A program made the translations under genes and the position numbers. A DNA stretch of 64,000 nucleotides. Origin: Naganishia liquefaciens. Taxonomy: Eukaryota; Basidiomycota; Tremellomycetes; Filobasidiales; Filobasidiaceae. The stretch is taken from positions 62,001 to 126,000 of the forward strand of contig BLZA01000002.1 of assembly GCA_013423385.1 (NCBI GenBank). The letters run 5' to 3'. Below the pieces are notes generated by a model. That model ran no database searches. It saw only the letters and a program-made list of their open reading frames with translations, and was not told the DNA's origin. This document shows, piece by piece, positions 1 to 10,215 of the stretch; positions within the stretch are counted from its first letter, which is position 1; every line of letters starts with the position of its first letter.

Positions 1-399
1 CTCCTCCTTGCTAGGAGACGAAACGGGCATCACGTTGCAGTGCGTGCTCGTTTGCAATTCTCCCTTGGTAGAGGCGTCCGAGTTACTCCTTTTTTCTTGC
101 ACTGACCTAGTACCTGCGGCAAGAAGCCTCTTGGGCGAATGCGAGCTTGAGACAGTACTTGTCCGGACTGATGCCTTACTTCGACCGTCGGTCTGAGGTG
201 GATCGTCAGTGTTCAACAAAGAAGAAGAAGGAGAAGAAGGCGGAAACTCCTGATCCCAATCGACCGGAATCTCGGACGCCTCGACAAATTTCTGTGAAGC
301 ATGAGAATCAAAAAGCCAAGATTTGTAATCCCACTTGTAGCCGCTAAAGTTCTTGATCTCCTGTTGTTCAGCCTCATACGATGTAGGAGAGTGAGACAT
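1..399 (-). CDS. orphan tandem family, copy A (partial, runs off the left edge)
   Basis: Open reading frame of 133 codons starting at 399 and uninterrupted to base 1, so the 3' part lies outside the window. The N-terminal part carries the family module seen in the next copies: FSG followed by an aromatic stretch, a W-(L/I)-x-D motif, then a DWDQEFPP motif about 25 residues later. After it comes a Ser/Thr/Lys-rich, probably disordered stretch. I do not recognise the family. It is most like copy D at 3211-3987, which has DWDKAFPP at the matching place. Reality of the gene rests on this conservation between copies, not on a known domain. Confidence 0.55.
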   Translation of the reverse strand, partial: MSHSPTSYEAEQQEIKNFSGYKWDYKSWLFDSHASQKFVEASEIPVDWDQEFPPSSPSSSLLNTDDPPQTDGRSKASVRTSTVSSSHSPKRLLAAGTRSVQEKRSNSDASTKGELQTSTHCNVMPVSSPSKEE

Positions 400-459
400 G
401 TGGGCGATCCGCTTTATCGAAAGCTTGTAGAATTGATGAATAGGGCAGAGAGCGACAGG

Positions 460-837
460 TCAACAAGATGTTGAACAACAAGAAAGCACGCGGATATCTA
501 CTTGGAGTCGAAGGGGGGTCTCTGCAAGCTTTGGTGCGCTCCTTTCTCGAAGCTCTCCACTGAGGATACATTCTCTCAGCGATCGGCAATTGACGCTGTC
601 GGACTGGATCGGCAGACTGCAGCTGTAGCTCGGATCAGAGGCAGGCATTTCACGTATACTAGTGTCACGGGTTCTCACACAGATGTCGCCTCTATACGAA
701 TTCAGTGTCAGAAAAAAACTCTGTGAAGTTTTCTGCAAGTGGTCGGTCTTTGCATCGGCTGCATGACTTGGAATTTTCAGTAAGGGAATCTCAAGCATGA
801 ATAAGGTTTGGGCAGCGTCGGTCACATGTTTGGCCAT
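460..837 (-). other. 125-codon open frame between copies A and B, unrecognised
   Basis: Open frame on the same strand as the tandem family. It lacks the FSG/DWxxxF and WRPD motifs of its neighbours and resembles nothing I know. It could be a decayed piece of a family copy or chance. It is listed because it fills the interval between copies A and B. Confidence 0.15.
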
Positions 838-910
838 GGTCTGTTGTCAACTGCGTCCCTTTCCTGATATCAATGGAAAGATGGCAATCGCTACGTCTCA
901 TTCGTGCTAG

Positions 911-2011
911 CTACCAGAGTACTCTCGCATTCACACCGATGTATCCTTTTCTCCTTGAGAAGCCTTTCCGCATCTCATTATCCCCCTTGTCCTCGACTAT
1001 CAGCGTGATGTGAGAATTCTCCTTGCCAAAATTCAGGGCTATCCGCTCCATTTCGGCGCGACTGACTTTCTTACCTGGCTGATAGGGGTTGAAGGATTTC
1101 ATGAGCCAAATCAGATGTCCATTAGTCCTCTGAGATTCGACTTTGAACCCGATAATGGGGTAAGAGACAGATCGCATGCATGTCCAGTTCCTGACTACTC
1201 GCGCCAAGCAATCCCGGCCCACGCCGAAGAACATTTCCAAATTTGCTGAACTCGTCACTGTCCACATGTAGCACTTCTCACCGCTGCTGCCAGTGCTAGA
1301 CCCTTCCCGTTCGAACGGTACGAGGTCAGGACGCCAAATCATCCAGCCGCGACGGGTCGCTGGCGTTTGCTTCGAGACTGACGGGTTGTGCAAAAGAATC
1401 TGAAGGCCGTGACTGCGAGTTCTCTGCATCGGGTTCCTGCTTGATGAAGAGTCCGATTTGCCAACGTTGCCGCTCTTGTCATCAAGAGACCTGACACTCG
1501 CGGCGTGGAACGTATGCTCCTGGCGAGAAGTCGCTATGGTGATGGCCTCGAGCGACACCTTACTCTGTGCGTCTCGAACCGAGTTAGCACTGGTCCTGAT
1601 CGACACCTCACTCTGTTGCCCATGGACCGGCTCATCTTTCGTCTCGAGCGACACCTCACTCTCTTTGGTCGGTATAGCAAATTTAGTATCCCATAGGGGT
1701 TTAGAAACTAGTGTCGAAAAATCCGCCTCCCAATCCGCAGGAAGAGATATTGGGTACATCTGCCTACCCTCATGCGGCTCATCCAGATTAAAGGTCAAGG
1801 GTGTTGCCTCCTCGTCGCTGAGGCCGCTGAAGTTCTCGCTCTCATGCTTTTCAACTTCACGAGATGTGGTGGAGTTGTCCGTGCTTTGCAGGGTGAATTG
1901 GGATTTCAGGGTCAAAGTAGTTATCCGAATCGACATATTGGGTGGAGAAAGGGTATTCATCCGGCAAAAGCTTCGACTACTTCTTCTTATAAGCAAGAAC
2001 CAGTATACCAT
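911..2011 (-). CDS. orphan tandem family, copy B (fullest copy)
   Basis: About 350 residues. It has the N-terminal module (ENFSG, then PADWEADF), a long Ser/Thr/Glu-rich middle in which a segment of the type SEVSLE / SEVSIR / SKVSLE recurs three times, and a C-terminal module starting WMIWRPD and ending with a W-L-M-K-S-F segment and a basic tail. The C-terminal module aligns with copy D (WAIWRPDG...WIMKSY), so the family is two-module with a variable low-complexity linker. The true start may be an ATG about 17 codons inside the open frame. No signal peptide or membrane segment is obvious. Function unknown. Confidence 0.55.
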   Translation of the reverse strand: MVYWFLLIRRSSRSFCRMNTLSPPNMSIRITTLTLKSQFTLQSTDNSTTSREVEKHESENFSGLSDEEATPLTFNLDEPHEGRQMYPISLPADWEADFSTLVSKPLWDTKFAIPTKESEVSLETKDEPVHGQQSEVSIRTSANSVRDAQSKVSLEAITIATSRQEHTFHAASVRSLDDKSGNVGKSDSSSSRNPMQRTRSHGLQILLHNPSVSKQTPATRRGWMIWRPDLVPFEREGSSTGSSGEKCYMWTVTSSANLEMFFGVGRDCLARVVRNWTCMRSVSYPIIGFKVESQRTNGHLIWLMKSFNPYQPGKKVSRAEMERIALNFGKENSHITLIVEDKGDNEMRKGFSRRKGYIGVNARVLW

Positions 2012-2326
2012 ATATTCGGCCCTTCCTCAATCGGCAGGGTTCTTTCCATGCGCTCCTTTCTTGAAATCCCTTCACACCTTTCTGTGATGTACATTAACCT
2101 CCTCCCGGCCGACAATATACTCCCAGATGATTCTATGATCATACTACCGGAAAGCGTTGAGAGTTTGAAGCTCGGATAAATGACGCTCGGTTTAGCTCAT
2201 GATGTCATTGATTTTGACTGCCTCAACCGCGAGGAGTCTTAAATTCGATGGCAACCTCATGAAACATCAACGCCGGGTCAGCTGTTGCTAATGCCGTAAG
2301 GTTGACCTCACGAAAGGCAAAATCTG

Positions 2327-2548
2327 CTAATCTTCTTCAGACCAGTGTGCAATCTCGAGCCGGGTATGGTGCGGCGATGATGGATGGTTTAGTGCGAACT
2401 CTGCCACCCAGTCGAATGGGCGGATCATCGGAGATATTGGTGAGCGGTCGATGGCCAGTGAGCCCTGTGGATCACATATCCATATTTTCTCGCCGACCCC
2501 GTTGACACCGCTGACACTAGGGAGCTCATCTGGATCGGCTTGCAGCAT
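2327..2548 (-). pseudogene. orphan tandem family, copy C (N-terminal module only)
   Basis: Starting at the ATG at 2548 this encodes 73 residues that match the N-terminal module of copy D position by position (ELPSVSG...EKIWICDPQG against ELASFSG...EKPWILDPKG), followed by FDWVAEF. It then stops, with no WRPD module in the 300 bases downstream. The frame is open upstream to 2872, but that part does not resemble the family. It is a truncated copy or a very short gene; I favour a remnant. Confidence 0.45.
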
Positions 2549-3210
2549 AAAATTGTTGATGCCAATGATTGAATTGGCGTGGAAGCTTGATGACTTATGA
2601 TGTATATCCAAAGACTCCGCCAGAGACTTCGACTGTGGACAGGATTTTAAAAGTGTCCTCACGTACCAAAAGGAATGGGTATCTATGAACTCGTCTGCTT
2701 GAGTCGAATTGATTTTTGAAGTGAGACTTTCCCTTATTTTTTCGTGGGTGTAGCACAACGAAGCCAAAACACCTTTGCATAGGCCGCCATCATCACGCGG
2801 GAGACCTCCAACCGGGGTCATTGTCCTACGTCCATCATTACCGGAAGCATCCTGTATGGCCTGACAATACACAAAAGTAGCTATATATCACCTGCATATC
2901 AGCCGCTGCGGCGAGGTAAAGGATATAAAGCTGTCGCCTTACGCCCTGTGTCCGACAATGGTAAGAGCGAACTATCTATTTGCAAGATATATCCTCAATT
3001 TCGCAATACCGCCATCACCAGAGTACTCTCTGATCCACCGCCAGGTGTCCCGTTCGCCTGAGAGCATTTTCCTTGGAAATGGCCTTCAACGTGGTGTGTT
3101 GATCGTTTTTGCGAAGTCAAACGCCGTCTTCTGAAGCTTAGCCGGACCAAGTTCATCTGGTTCTTTGGGATGGTAAGATTTCATGATCCATTTGGGGCAT
3201 TCCTTGGGAA

Positions 3211-3987
3211 TTAGGTGATTGCCTTTGTAACGATATCGACGCCGAGGCCCAGGACAGGGTACGGCTGATTAGTCCTCACTGATTCTCTCTTGACGACTCT
3301 AATGAAAGCAGCCTCATTCCCACCTAGGAAACTTGCCGCTTCCCTGCTAGATTTCACCCTCCTCACGCAGATGCTACTGGGATTGGTCGTCTGACCTTCC
3401 TTGGGTACCTCTCGCCCCATCAAGTCAAAATGCCTACCATCAGGTCGCCAGATAGCCCAGGCGCGTGGTCTTTTCGGGTGCCTGTCCTTTGACACCGAGT
3501 TGACATGTACGGAACTCTTGCGAACGTGAATGGGGGCTCTGCCTTCCGGAATTCCGCTCGATAGAACGTTCGAATTTGCACTCTCGTACCCCTTAGGCGA
3601 CGTCTCCGATCTAACGCCGATGATCATGCTGGGCGTCATGTTACCGAGTGAGTTGCAGCTGCGAGCTCGGACAGAAGGAGTAGACAGTGCCGAGTCAGTG
3701 ACAGGAAGCATGTCAGTCCCGAAAGAATCCTCTGTCGTGCCTCGCACACTCGACATTCCTGTCTGCTCGTTCTGACCTGGATCATCAGTTTCGCTTACAG
3801 ACTCGCAGCAAGGGGGCGGGAATGCTTTGTCCCAATCGACCGTGAAGGGGGTCGACGAACTGTAAGAACAAGTTGTCGGCGGTGGACCTTTAGGATCCAA
3901 GATCCAGGGTTTCTCACTGGGCCAGTCGAAACCGCTAAAACTCGCAAGCTCTTTGTACCTATCGTCTTGCCAAAAAGACTCGCTCAT
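3211..3987 (-). CDS. orphan tandem family, copy D (frame broken near the 3' end)
   Basis: 258 codons. N-terminal module FSGFDW...WILDPKG...DWDKAFPP, low-complexity Ser/Thr-rich linker, C-terminal module RAWAIWRPDG followed by a CVRRV strand-like segment. The frame stops after GLGVDIVTKAIT. In another frame the sequence continues with KGNHLIPKE and WIMKSYHP down to about 3095, which matches GHLIWLMKSFNP of copy B. The match across frames implies a shift close to 3215-3235. No intron consensus fits there, so the copy is either recently disabled or affected by a sequence error. Neighbours are the other copies in head-to-tail order. Confidence 0.55.
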   Translation of the reverse strand: MSESFWQDDRYKELASFSGFDWPSEKPWILDPKGPPPTTCSYSSSTPFTVDWDKAFPPPCCESVSETDDPGQNEQTGMSSVRGTTEDSFGTDMLPVTDSALSTPSVRARSCNSLGNMTPSMIIGVRSETSPKGYESANSNVLSSGIPEGRAPIHVRKSSVHVNSVSKDRHPKRPRAWAIWRPDGRHFDLMGREVPKEGQTTNPSSICVRRVKSSREAASFLGGNEAAFIRVVKRESVRTNQPYPVLGLGVDIVTKAIT

Positions 3988-4241
3988 ATAGGGCGATTGC
4001 GTGTGGCGTCGTGTGCCTATCTGACGCTGGGTTGTTGGGGAGAAAAAGTGTAAGAGGAAAAGGTCTAATCCGTGGTCCTTTATGGTAAGAATCGTTAGTA
4101 TTCTCGACGACAGAAGGACGAGTCATTGCTGCACTCCTTTGTCGGGCTTGTCTGCGAGTCGCGAGTCACGGTTGCCGCCATGATAGACAAAACCAATGTA
4201 GATCGGATACACTTTTGCGATTTGCCCTCCTTTGTGCACGA

Positions 4242-5463
4242 CTATACTCGACCCTTGATGATCACCGTCATGGCAAACAAAAACACCAGTAGACAAGCAT
4301 CGCCCGTCACCCTTGTGATCACTGGAAGCACCAATCCGCCAATCTTGAATGCGAGGAGGGCCGGCTCCGAGTATTGCTTTGGAACGAGCGGCAGGAATTG
4401 GGCAATAAGCGCGGGAAGACGGGGTGGCTTTGGCTGGGAAGCGGGGGGGGGGGAAATCAGTCTCTGATTGGGTTGACGTGTGGGTGGAGAGACGTACTCG
4501 AACCAGCAAAGTTTCCGTGCTGTAGAGCAGGATTTCCAGGGTCACGAATGCCCAAAAGACAGGCTACACGGGAGAAAGTCATGTGAGCAGAGAGCCTCAT
4601 CGAGCCGTGGGAAAAAGGACATACCAGACTCGCAAACCCAGATGTCAGGATATCACTCGCAACGCCCGTATCACCCCTCAAGCTCCGCCATCTGCCAGCC
4701 CTTGTTCCTCCCACCTTTTGCGTCCACAAAGACGACTTGCCGGCACCCGACGCCCACACCGATGGTTCCCACACAAAGACGGCAAGGTAAAACATGACCG
4801 TGATCGCGACCATGTGAACCACCGGCACCAGCCGCACCACGAGCGGTTTCTCCTCTGCCGGCCCCGACGGCACCTGTTGTCTCGGCGCAAACGGCGACGT
4901 GCCATCTGATCCTCCTCCTCCTGCGCCCTGGAACATTTGCATCATTTCCGGGTTAAAGAGGGACGACATGTCGCCGAGACCTCCCGCAGGAGGGTAGCCC
5001 GCGCCAAAGGAAGGGTCGTACATCGCGGGCAGCGCGGTAGGGGGGAGATCCGGAGTAGGCGGATCTTCCATGATGGGCGAAGGAGGATCGTCCATTGCCT
5101 CGACTGGTACGTTGACGTTGACGTTGACGTTGAGGGGCGACGGTTCGGGGGTTGTTTGTGGCTTTTGGGACGTTTCCTCGACGGCTGTCACGGGCGGTGA
5201 GACGGCTTTGGATGGGACAGGCGTTTGCGAGGAGCCAACATCTGGGGAATGATTCCGCAAGCCTAGGTAAGACAAGACACCGGCTGACGTTGATTCTCAC
5301 ACGACTTACCCTCTTGCGCGGCCGAAACCTCTTGCTTGACCGCTGTTTCCCCTTTTGCGATTCCAGCCGCAGCAGCCGCAGCGTTTTTTGCGGCGGCTTT
5401 TGCGCGACGAGCCTCGGCTCGACGCTGTGCTTCTGCCCGGCGTTGATCGTCTACCTGTGACAT
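4242..5463 (-). CDS. GET2: GET complex subunit Get2-like tail-anchored protein receptor
   Basis: Four exons (5463-5310, 5241-4625, 4563-4498, 4433-4242) give 342 residues. The N-terminus is a highly charged cytosolic segment (RRAEAQRRAEARR), as in Get2/CAML proteins, which use it to bind the ATPase Get3. After a Pro-rich linker with an NVNVNVNV run and a MMQMFQG segment come three hydrophobic stretches: one near VAITVMFYLAVFVW, one beginning PVFWAFVTLEILL, and a last near ACLLVFLFAMTVII. This is the Get2 layout: soluble basic arm plus three membrane helices in the ER. The last exons are short and split the second helix. It is divergent from the golgin-like gene, with 213 bp between the two ATGs. 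Assignment rests on architecture more than on residue identity. Confidence 0.7.
5111..5134. repeat. hexanucleotide repeat inside GET2
   Basis: Four near-perfect copies of GTTGAC on the plus strand, read on the minus strand as alternating Asn-Val in the Get2 linker. Likely slippage-prone and length-variable between strains. Confidence 0.85.
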
Positions 5464-5676
5464 GCTGACGAGGAGCGAATAGACCGTTGCGCTGGAGATG
5501 GATAGAACGAGACGACGAGAAGAAGACGAGGTTCATCATTACGTTCGCTGCCCGCTCGATCGCGCGACACGTCACTCAGAGTGGGCGCCTGGGCAAGCAA
5601 GGCAGCATAATGCACTCGCCCATCCTCCCCATCCTCGCATCGTCGCCCCCTCGTATCCTGCCCCGTCCAGTCATCA

Positions 5677-8327
5677 ATGACACCAGAAGAGGAACGCAAG
5701 GCCAAGGCGGAGCGAGCAAAGAAGCTGGTAAGCCAAACGGGCTGTCAGTCCGCTCGGTAAAGTTGACACATCTGTCGCGGTTGCAGCTCGCAAAGCGCAA
5801 ACGGGAGAAAGAAGGCCTCGGTATGTGAATTCGGTTAGATTGTGCATTGACGCTCACCATTCTTCCAGGTGCATCCAGTAAAGCATCCTCTGATGTGGGA
5901 GCCTCGCCTCGTGCAAGCCTCGATGTCGTTCGTCCCGTCGACGTCAAGGAAACCGAGGGAAAGTCGCAAGTCGATGCGCAACCGGAGACAGTGAACACGG
6001 TGTTGGAAATCCCAGAGACGGTGACGACAAAGGATGTGGACCCGCCTGCGGATGGGGATGTCGCCGGATCTGGCAAAGCACCTTCCAGCATTTCGGATTC
6101 ACCCAAAGTCGACGAGGAAGCACACGAACCCTCGTCAACGGCTCCTACCGCTGCGGAGCCCGAGGAACCCGCCAAGGTAGTAAATTCGTCGCCGACACCC
6201 TCAGTGATCAACGACGCCGAGCCAGAACCTTCCACCAGTGACAAAAAGCCGAAAAAGAAGAAGAAAAAGGGCAAAGCCGCAACGGCCGCAAACACTGAAG
6301 AAACGGTTGGCGCGCACGAGGAAAAGTCTGATTCCGCAGGAAAGGTGGAGCCAGAGACCCAGGAAGCTGCAGCGCTTGAGAAAGTATCGACTCGGACGGC
6401 CACAACTGTGGAAGCGCAAGTCCCGCAGGACGAAGACTCGCCGGAAAAAGCGGATCAGCTTAACAACAAAGACGAGCCTCCCGTCAAGGAGTCAAGGCAG
6501 ACTTCAAGACCCCCTACAAACACCGACGAGCCCGCACAACCAACTTCTCCCGCGTCAGAGCCCGCTCACGCCGCCCTCATAGCCGCACACCAACGCATCG
6601 CCGCCCTCGAAGCTGAAATCACTCAACTCGCCCATACCCAAAAGCAAGCCACATCCCTGGAACACGACCACGCTGCGCGCGGCACACGGATCCAGAAACT
6701 CGAGCATGAGCTTGCGCGTCTGGGTGAAGCCGAGGCGCTGGCGGCGCACCGAGCCGAGGAGATTTCGTCGTTGAGGCGGCAGGTAGAGGAGGTCAAGGAG
6801 GATGCGGCGGCGGAAGGGTTGCGGTTGCAAGAAGAGGTCACTCGGGTGAATAGAGAGGCAGAGGAACGGCTAGAAAGGCAGCGGGAAAGGGAAAGGGGCT
6901 TGGAGATGGAGGTCAATCGACTAAAGCAGGTATGTTGGTCCTTTGGCGAGCCTTGGAACGTTAGTGATTGGTCATGCCAGGAACATCAGGAGGTCGTCGC
7001 CGCGCAAGACGAATCCGAAGCCGAGCTGAATAGCGTCAAAGACCAGCATTCTGAGCTAGTCAGGGCGAGAGCTGAAATTCAAGAAGCACACGCAAAGTTA
7101 CAAACAGCTCATGACGAGCTCTCGACATCGCTGCAAGCCAATGAGAAGGAGCTGGACGATCTGCGCTTACGCCTTGCGGAGAGCTCCACCGCATTGACGG
7201 AATCGACAACCCGCCTCGGCACGCTCGAATCCTCAAATGCCGCCCTTGCCAACGCCCAGGAAAAGATACAAGCTCAGCTCGCAAAGGAGATCAAGCGCGC
7301 AGATGGAGCCCAGAGCTCGCGGGAGGCGTTGCTCGTAGATAATCAGGGCTTGCTGAGCCAATTGGAGGAGATGCGAGAGCGGAACGCTCAGGTGATGAAG
7401 GATCTTGCGGAACTGGGAGAGGAGAGGGACGCATTGTCCAATACTGTCGGGAAGCTTGAGGTGCGTGCAACATCTCTCATACGGGCTGGGGGTCTTACAC
7501 TCTGCGTGTAGCGTCAAGTACAAGCACTGGAAAGCGCCCAGCAAGAGTCTAGCCAACAGCGCGACCAATTGACCAGTGACCATGAACGCGAAGTCCAGCT
7601 ACGCAAAGACACCGAACGAGATCTCAAGACTGCCCAAGAGTTGCTCGAACAGCAAAGCAAGAGCAATGCAGAATCGAGCGCCCGACTGAATCGACAACTC
7701 GAAGCGATGAGTGTGGCATTCAGCGAAATCGAGCGTGAGCTCGATGTGCCAAGCGCGGTAGAGCCCGGGCAGTCGGCCTCAGCCATCGTAGACGCGATCA
7801 GAGGACTTCAAGCCGAAATTCGAAAGCTTGAAACCGACATCCAGACTCTGCAGGAAGCCGCCAAATCAGCAGAGGGACAGGACGACCCCGTCGCTCTTGC
7901 CCAGACGCAGCACGCGCTGGAGATTAGCAACTACGCCTCGCAACTGCGGTCCGTTGAATCCGCCCTGCACGCGGAATCCTCCCGGTCGCACGGCCTCTCA
8001 AGGCAAATAGCAGACCTGCAAGCCGAACTTGCTGAAGCTAGACGGACACGGCCAGAGACGGCCGCCCTGGTGACGCCCGCCGTCAGTTATCGTTTAGCAC
8101 CAACCACCAATATGATCGACGAAGGATTGGCTCCCTCGGTGAAGCAGAAGAGGCGGGTCGCGCTAGCCTTGCTCAAAGCCAGGCTGTCGGCTGCCGCAGG
8201 ACTGCCTGGAACGCCATCCCTTTCGCAAGAGAACGGACACAAGTCGGATCATTCGTTCCAGAATCAACTGAGCGAAGACGCTGTATTTTGGTGTCCCTGC
8301 TGTGACGGTGACCTCATATCGTTGTAA
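5677..8327 (+). CDS. golgin-like long coiled-coil protein
   Basis: Five exons (5677-5727, 5787-5820, 5869-6929, 6981-7460, 7512-8327) give 813 residues. The start MTPEEERKAKAERAKK is basic, followed by an acidic, Ala/Pro/Ser-rich region with a KKKKKKG block. From about residue 240 to 700 there is nearly continuous heptad-type coiled coil rich in Glu, Gln, Leu and Ala. The C-terminal 100 residues leave the coiled coil (QKRRVALALLKARL) and end with an unusual WCPCC cluster four to eight residues before the end of the tail. Large coiled-coil proteins of this kind tether vesicles at the Golgi, but I see no clear GRIP or GRAB domain, so the Golgi link is inference; other scaffolds are possible. 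The 51-bp third intron is a multiple of three without a stop, so retention would not break the frame. Confidence 0.6.
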
Positions 8328-8377
8328 TCGGCAATGCGTTCGCCTGATGCTGTGCATATGGACTATCATATCCTGAT

Positions 8378-10019
8378 TTACAGACCCGCCGCGTCACCCT
8401 TCGTGATCACTGTCGGAACGGAGCTCGGCGGAATGAGACCGACCTGAGGCTTGGATCAGTAAGGGCGCCACAGAAGAAAAATTTGGCTCACCTCTGTGCA
8501 GACGGCGGTCACAAGGTCAGGTGGTGTCAGGTCGTACAGCAGATGCACAGGTGTCAGGCTATCATCTTTTCCAGTCCGCATTGACGATGCATCGCCTGTT
8601 CCGCTGGTCAAATCAAGTCGCTTGGACCAGTCGCAAAGAGCTTACCCAATTCGTTTCCTGTAACAGCGTCCAGCACAATTTTGTCTCCGAATTTATATGT
8701 CTCGCAACAAGCCACCACGGGAATCTTGCTTTCCTTGGCCAGCATGGCGAGGACCGCTGTTCCCGAACGGGAATAGAGCGCTCCATCCGAAAGCAGAGCG
8801 GCGGTTCCAAGCAGTACAAGAGATGTACGTGGCAGGATGGACGGAAGAGAGGAGAGCAAGGTATATGTCGCCGGAATGCCGTGGGATGTGAGAACGGAGA
8901 GCAGTTGTTTTCCTGTTCAGGAGGGTTAGCCGACGCCATCTCATGCGTGTTGACAGCGACTCACCTTCGAGTAATGGCCGGGAATCAACGACAACGACGT
9001 GGAATTTGTTACGCGGATCCTGCTCCTGCATGCCGGCCCATGCCTCGACCAGCACACGTTCCACAAGCGATGATCTGGCGATTCTCGTGAGCGGTGGGTT
9101 CTCGGGAAAATGGCAGATACCGACCTGGCGAATGTCACAATCGTGTCTCCTGGCTTGATCTTCTCGACCGCTGTCGTGCATATAACCTCGTCTGCCAACT
9201 CGATCCGGTCACGCACGAATTCGTCAATAGCGTTGAGGATCCGCTCTTTTTGCTGCAGAAAAGGCCAGCAAAAAAGGCAATACCTTAGTTGTGATATAGA
9301 GCCTGGACGTGACACTCACCTCGGTCTCCTCTGTTATCCGCTTGTCGGTGCCTATTCTGTTGATCTCGCTCTTGAGATGACTGTAACAAAGTCAGCACAG
9401 TCATACAACAACGGGAAAGCACTGACCGAATCGCGTTTCCACCACCAACGCCCTTTGGTCTACACTGATCCAAGAATGCAATCATCGGACTAAGATGCGC
9501 CGGCAGCAGTCGATGCAGCTCTTCCGGCGGACAACTGAATCCACGAATGACTTCCTTGAAAGCCGCCATCAATCCTATTGTACGTGCGTTGACTCCGCGA
9601 ATCTGGCCCGAGGCGATGAGAATACCATATCGAACGATGATTGGGTGTATCTTGCCGCTGATCAACGCTTCAGCAGAATCGGGAAGCTTATACGTCGGCA
9701 GATGGGAGAAGAGTTGGTTCTGAGTCTGCAGGCGCAGAGCTGCGGCGGAAGATGGTGCTGCGCCGGACGCGATTGCCGAAGCTGATGTTGAGCCCTTGCC
9801 TCCTGTCTTTCCGGAAGGTCCTGATTTCGACTGAGCATCCTTGCTGCCAGCCTTGTCTTTCGGGCCTCCTGAAGCATCTGGGTCTCCTCCACGAGCGGCC
9901 ACCGCAGCAGCTCGCTTCTCCTTCTTCAAATCCTTTGCGGATTTTGCCTTGTCCCCTCCGGCGGGCTTTTCCGCGGCAGGAGTCTTTGCTCCTTTGCCCT
10001 GAGCTGTAGATTCGGGCAT
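8378..10019 (-). CDS. GCD2: translation initiation factor eIF2B subunit delta
   Basis: Seven exons (10019-9427, 9380-9320, 9252-9125, 9083-8965, 8912-8646, 8595-8492, 8443-8378) give 445 residues. eIF2B is the guanine nucleotide exchange factor for eIF2; delta belongs to its alpha/beta/delta regulatory core. The N-terminal about 100 residues are Lys/Ala/Gly-rich and disordered, as usual for this subunit. The Rossmann-like domain shows family signatures: IHPIIVRYGILIASG, IRGVNARTIGLM, KPGDTIVTFARIARSS, FHVVVVDSRPLLEG, IPVVACCETYKF, and the C-terminal YDLTPPDLVTAVCTE followed by VGLIPPSSVP. The frame is open upstream to an ATG at 10124, adding 35 residues; I prefer 10019, where the charged tail typical of delta begins. 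It is convergent with the golgin-like gene, 50 bp apart. Confidence 0.9.
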
Positions 10020-10215
10020 GATGATGGGGGTGTTGAATTTGCAGTACGGGAAACAGACATCGGAGAGAGCACTTGATTGTGCAAAGTTGAGCATGACCTC
10101 GACATGATCGAATGTCACCGGCATGATTAGCTAAGCGCGCTTCCGCGCCAAGGTGGGTTTCTATCTATACAACATCAGGCCGCCCTCGCTCCATGGTAAT
10201 CGCTGTCACTGTCCG

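Noticed and set aside
5576-6403. 275-codon minus-strand open frame with Ser/Val/Thr-rich content
   Set aside because: Mirror of the acidic Glu/Asp-rich N-terminal exon of the golgin-like gene.
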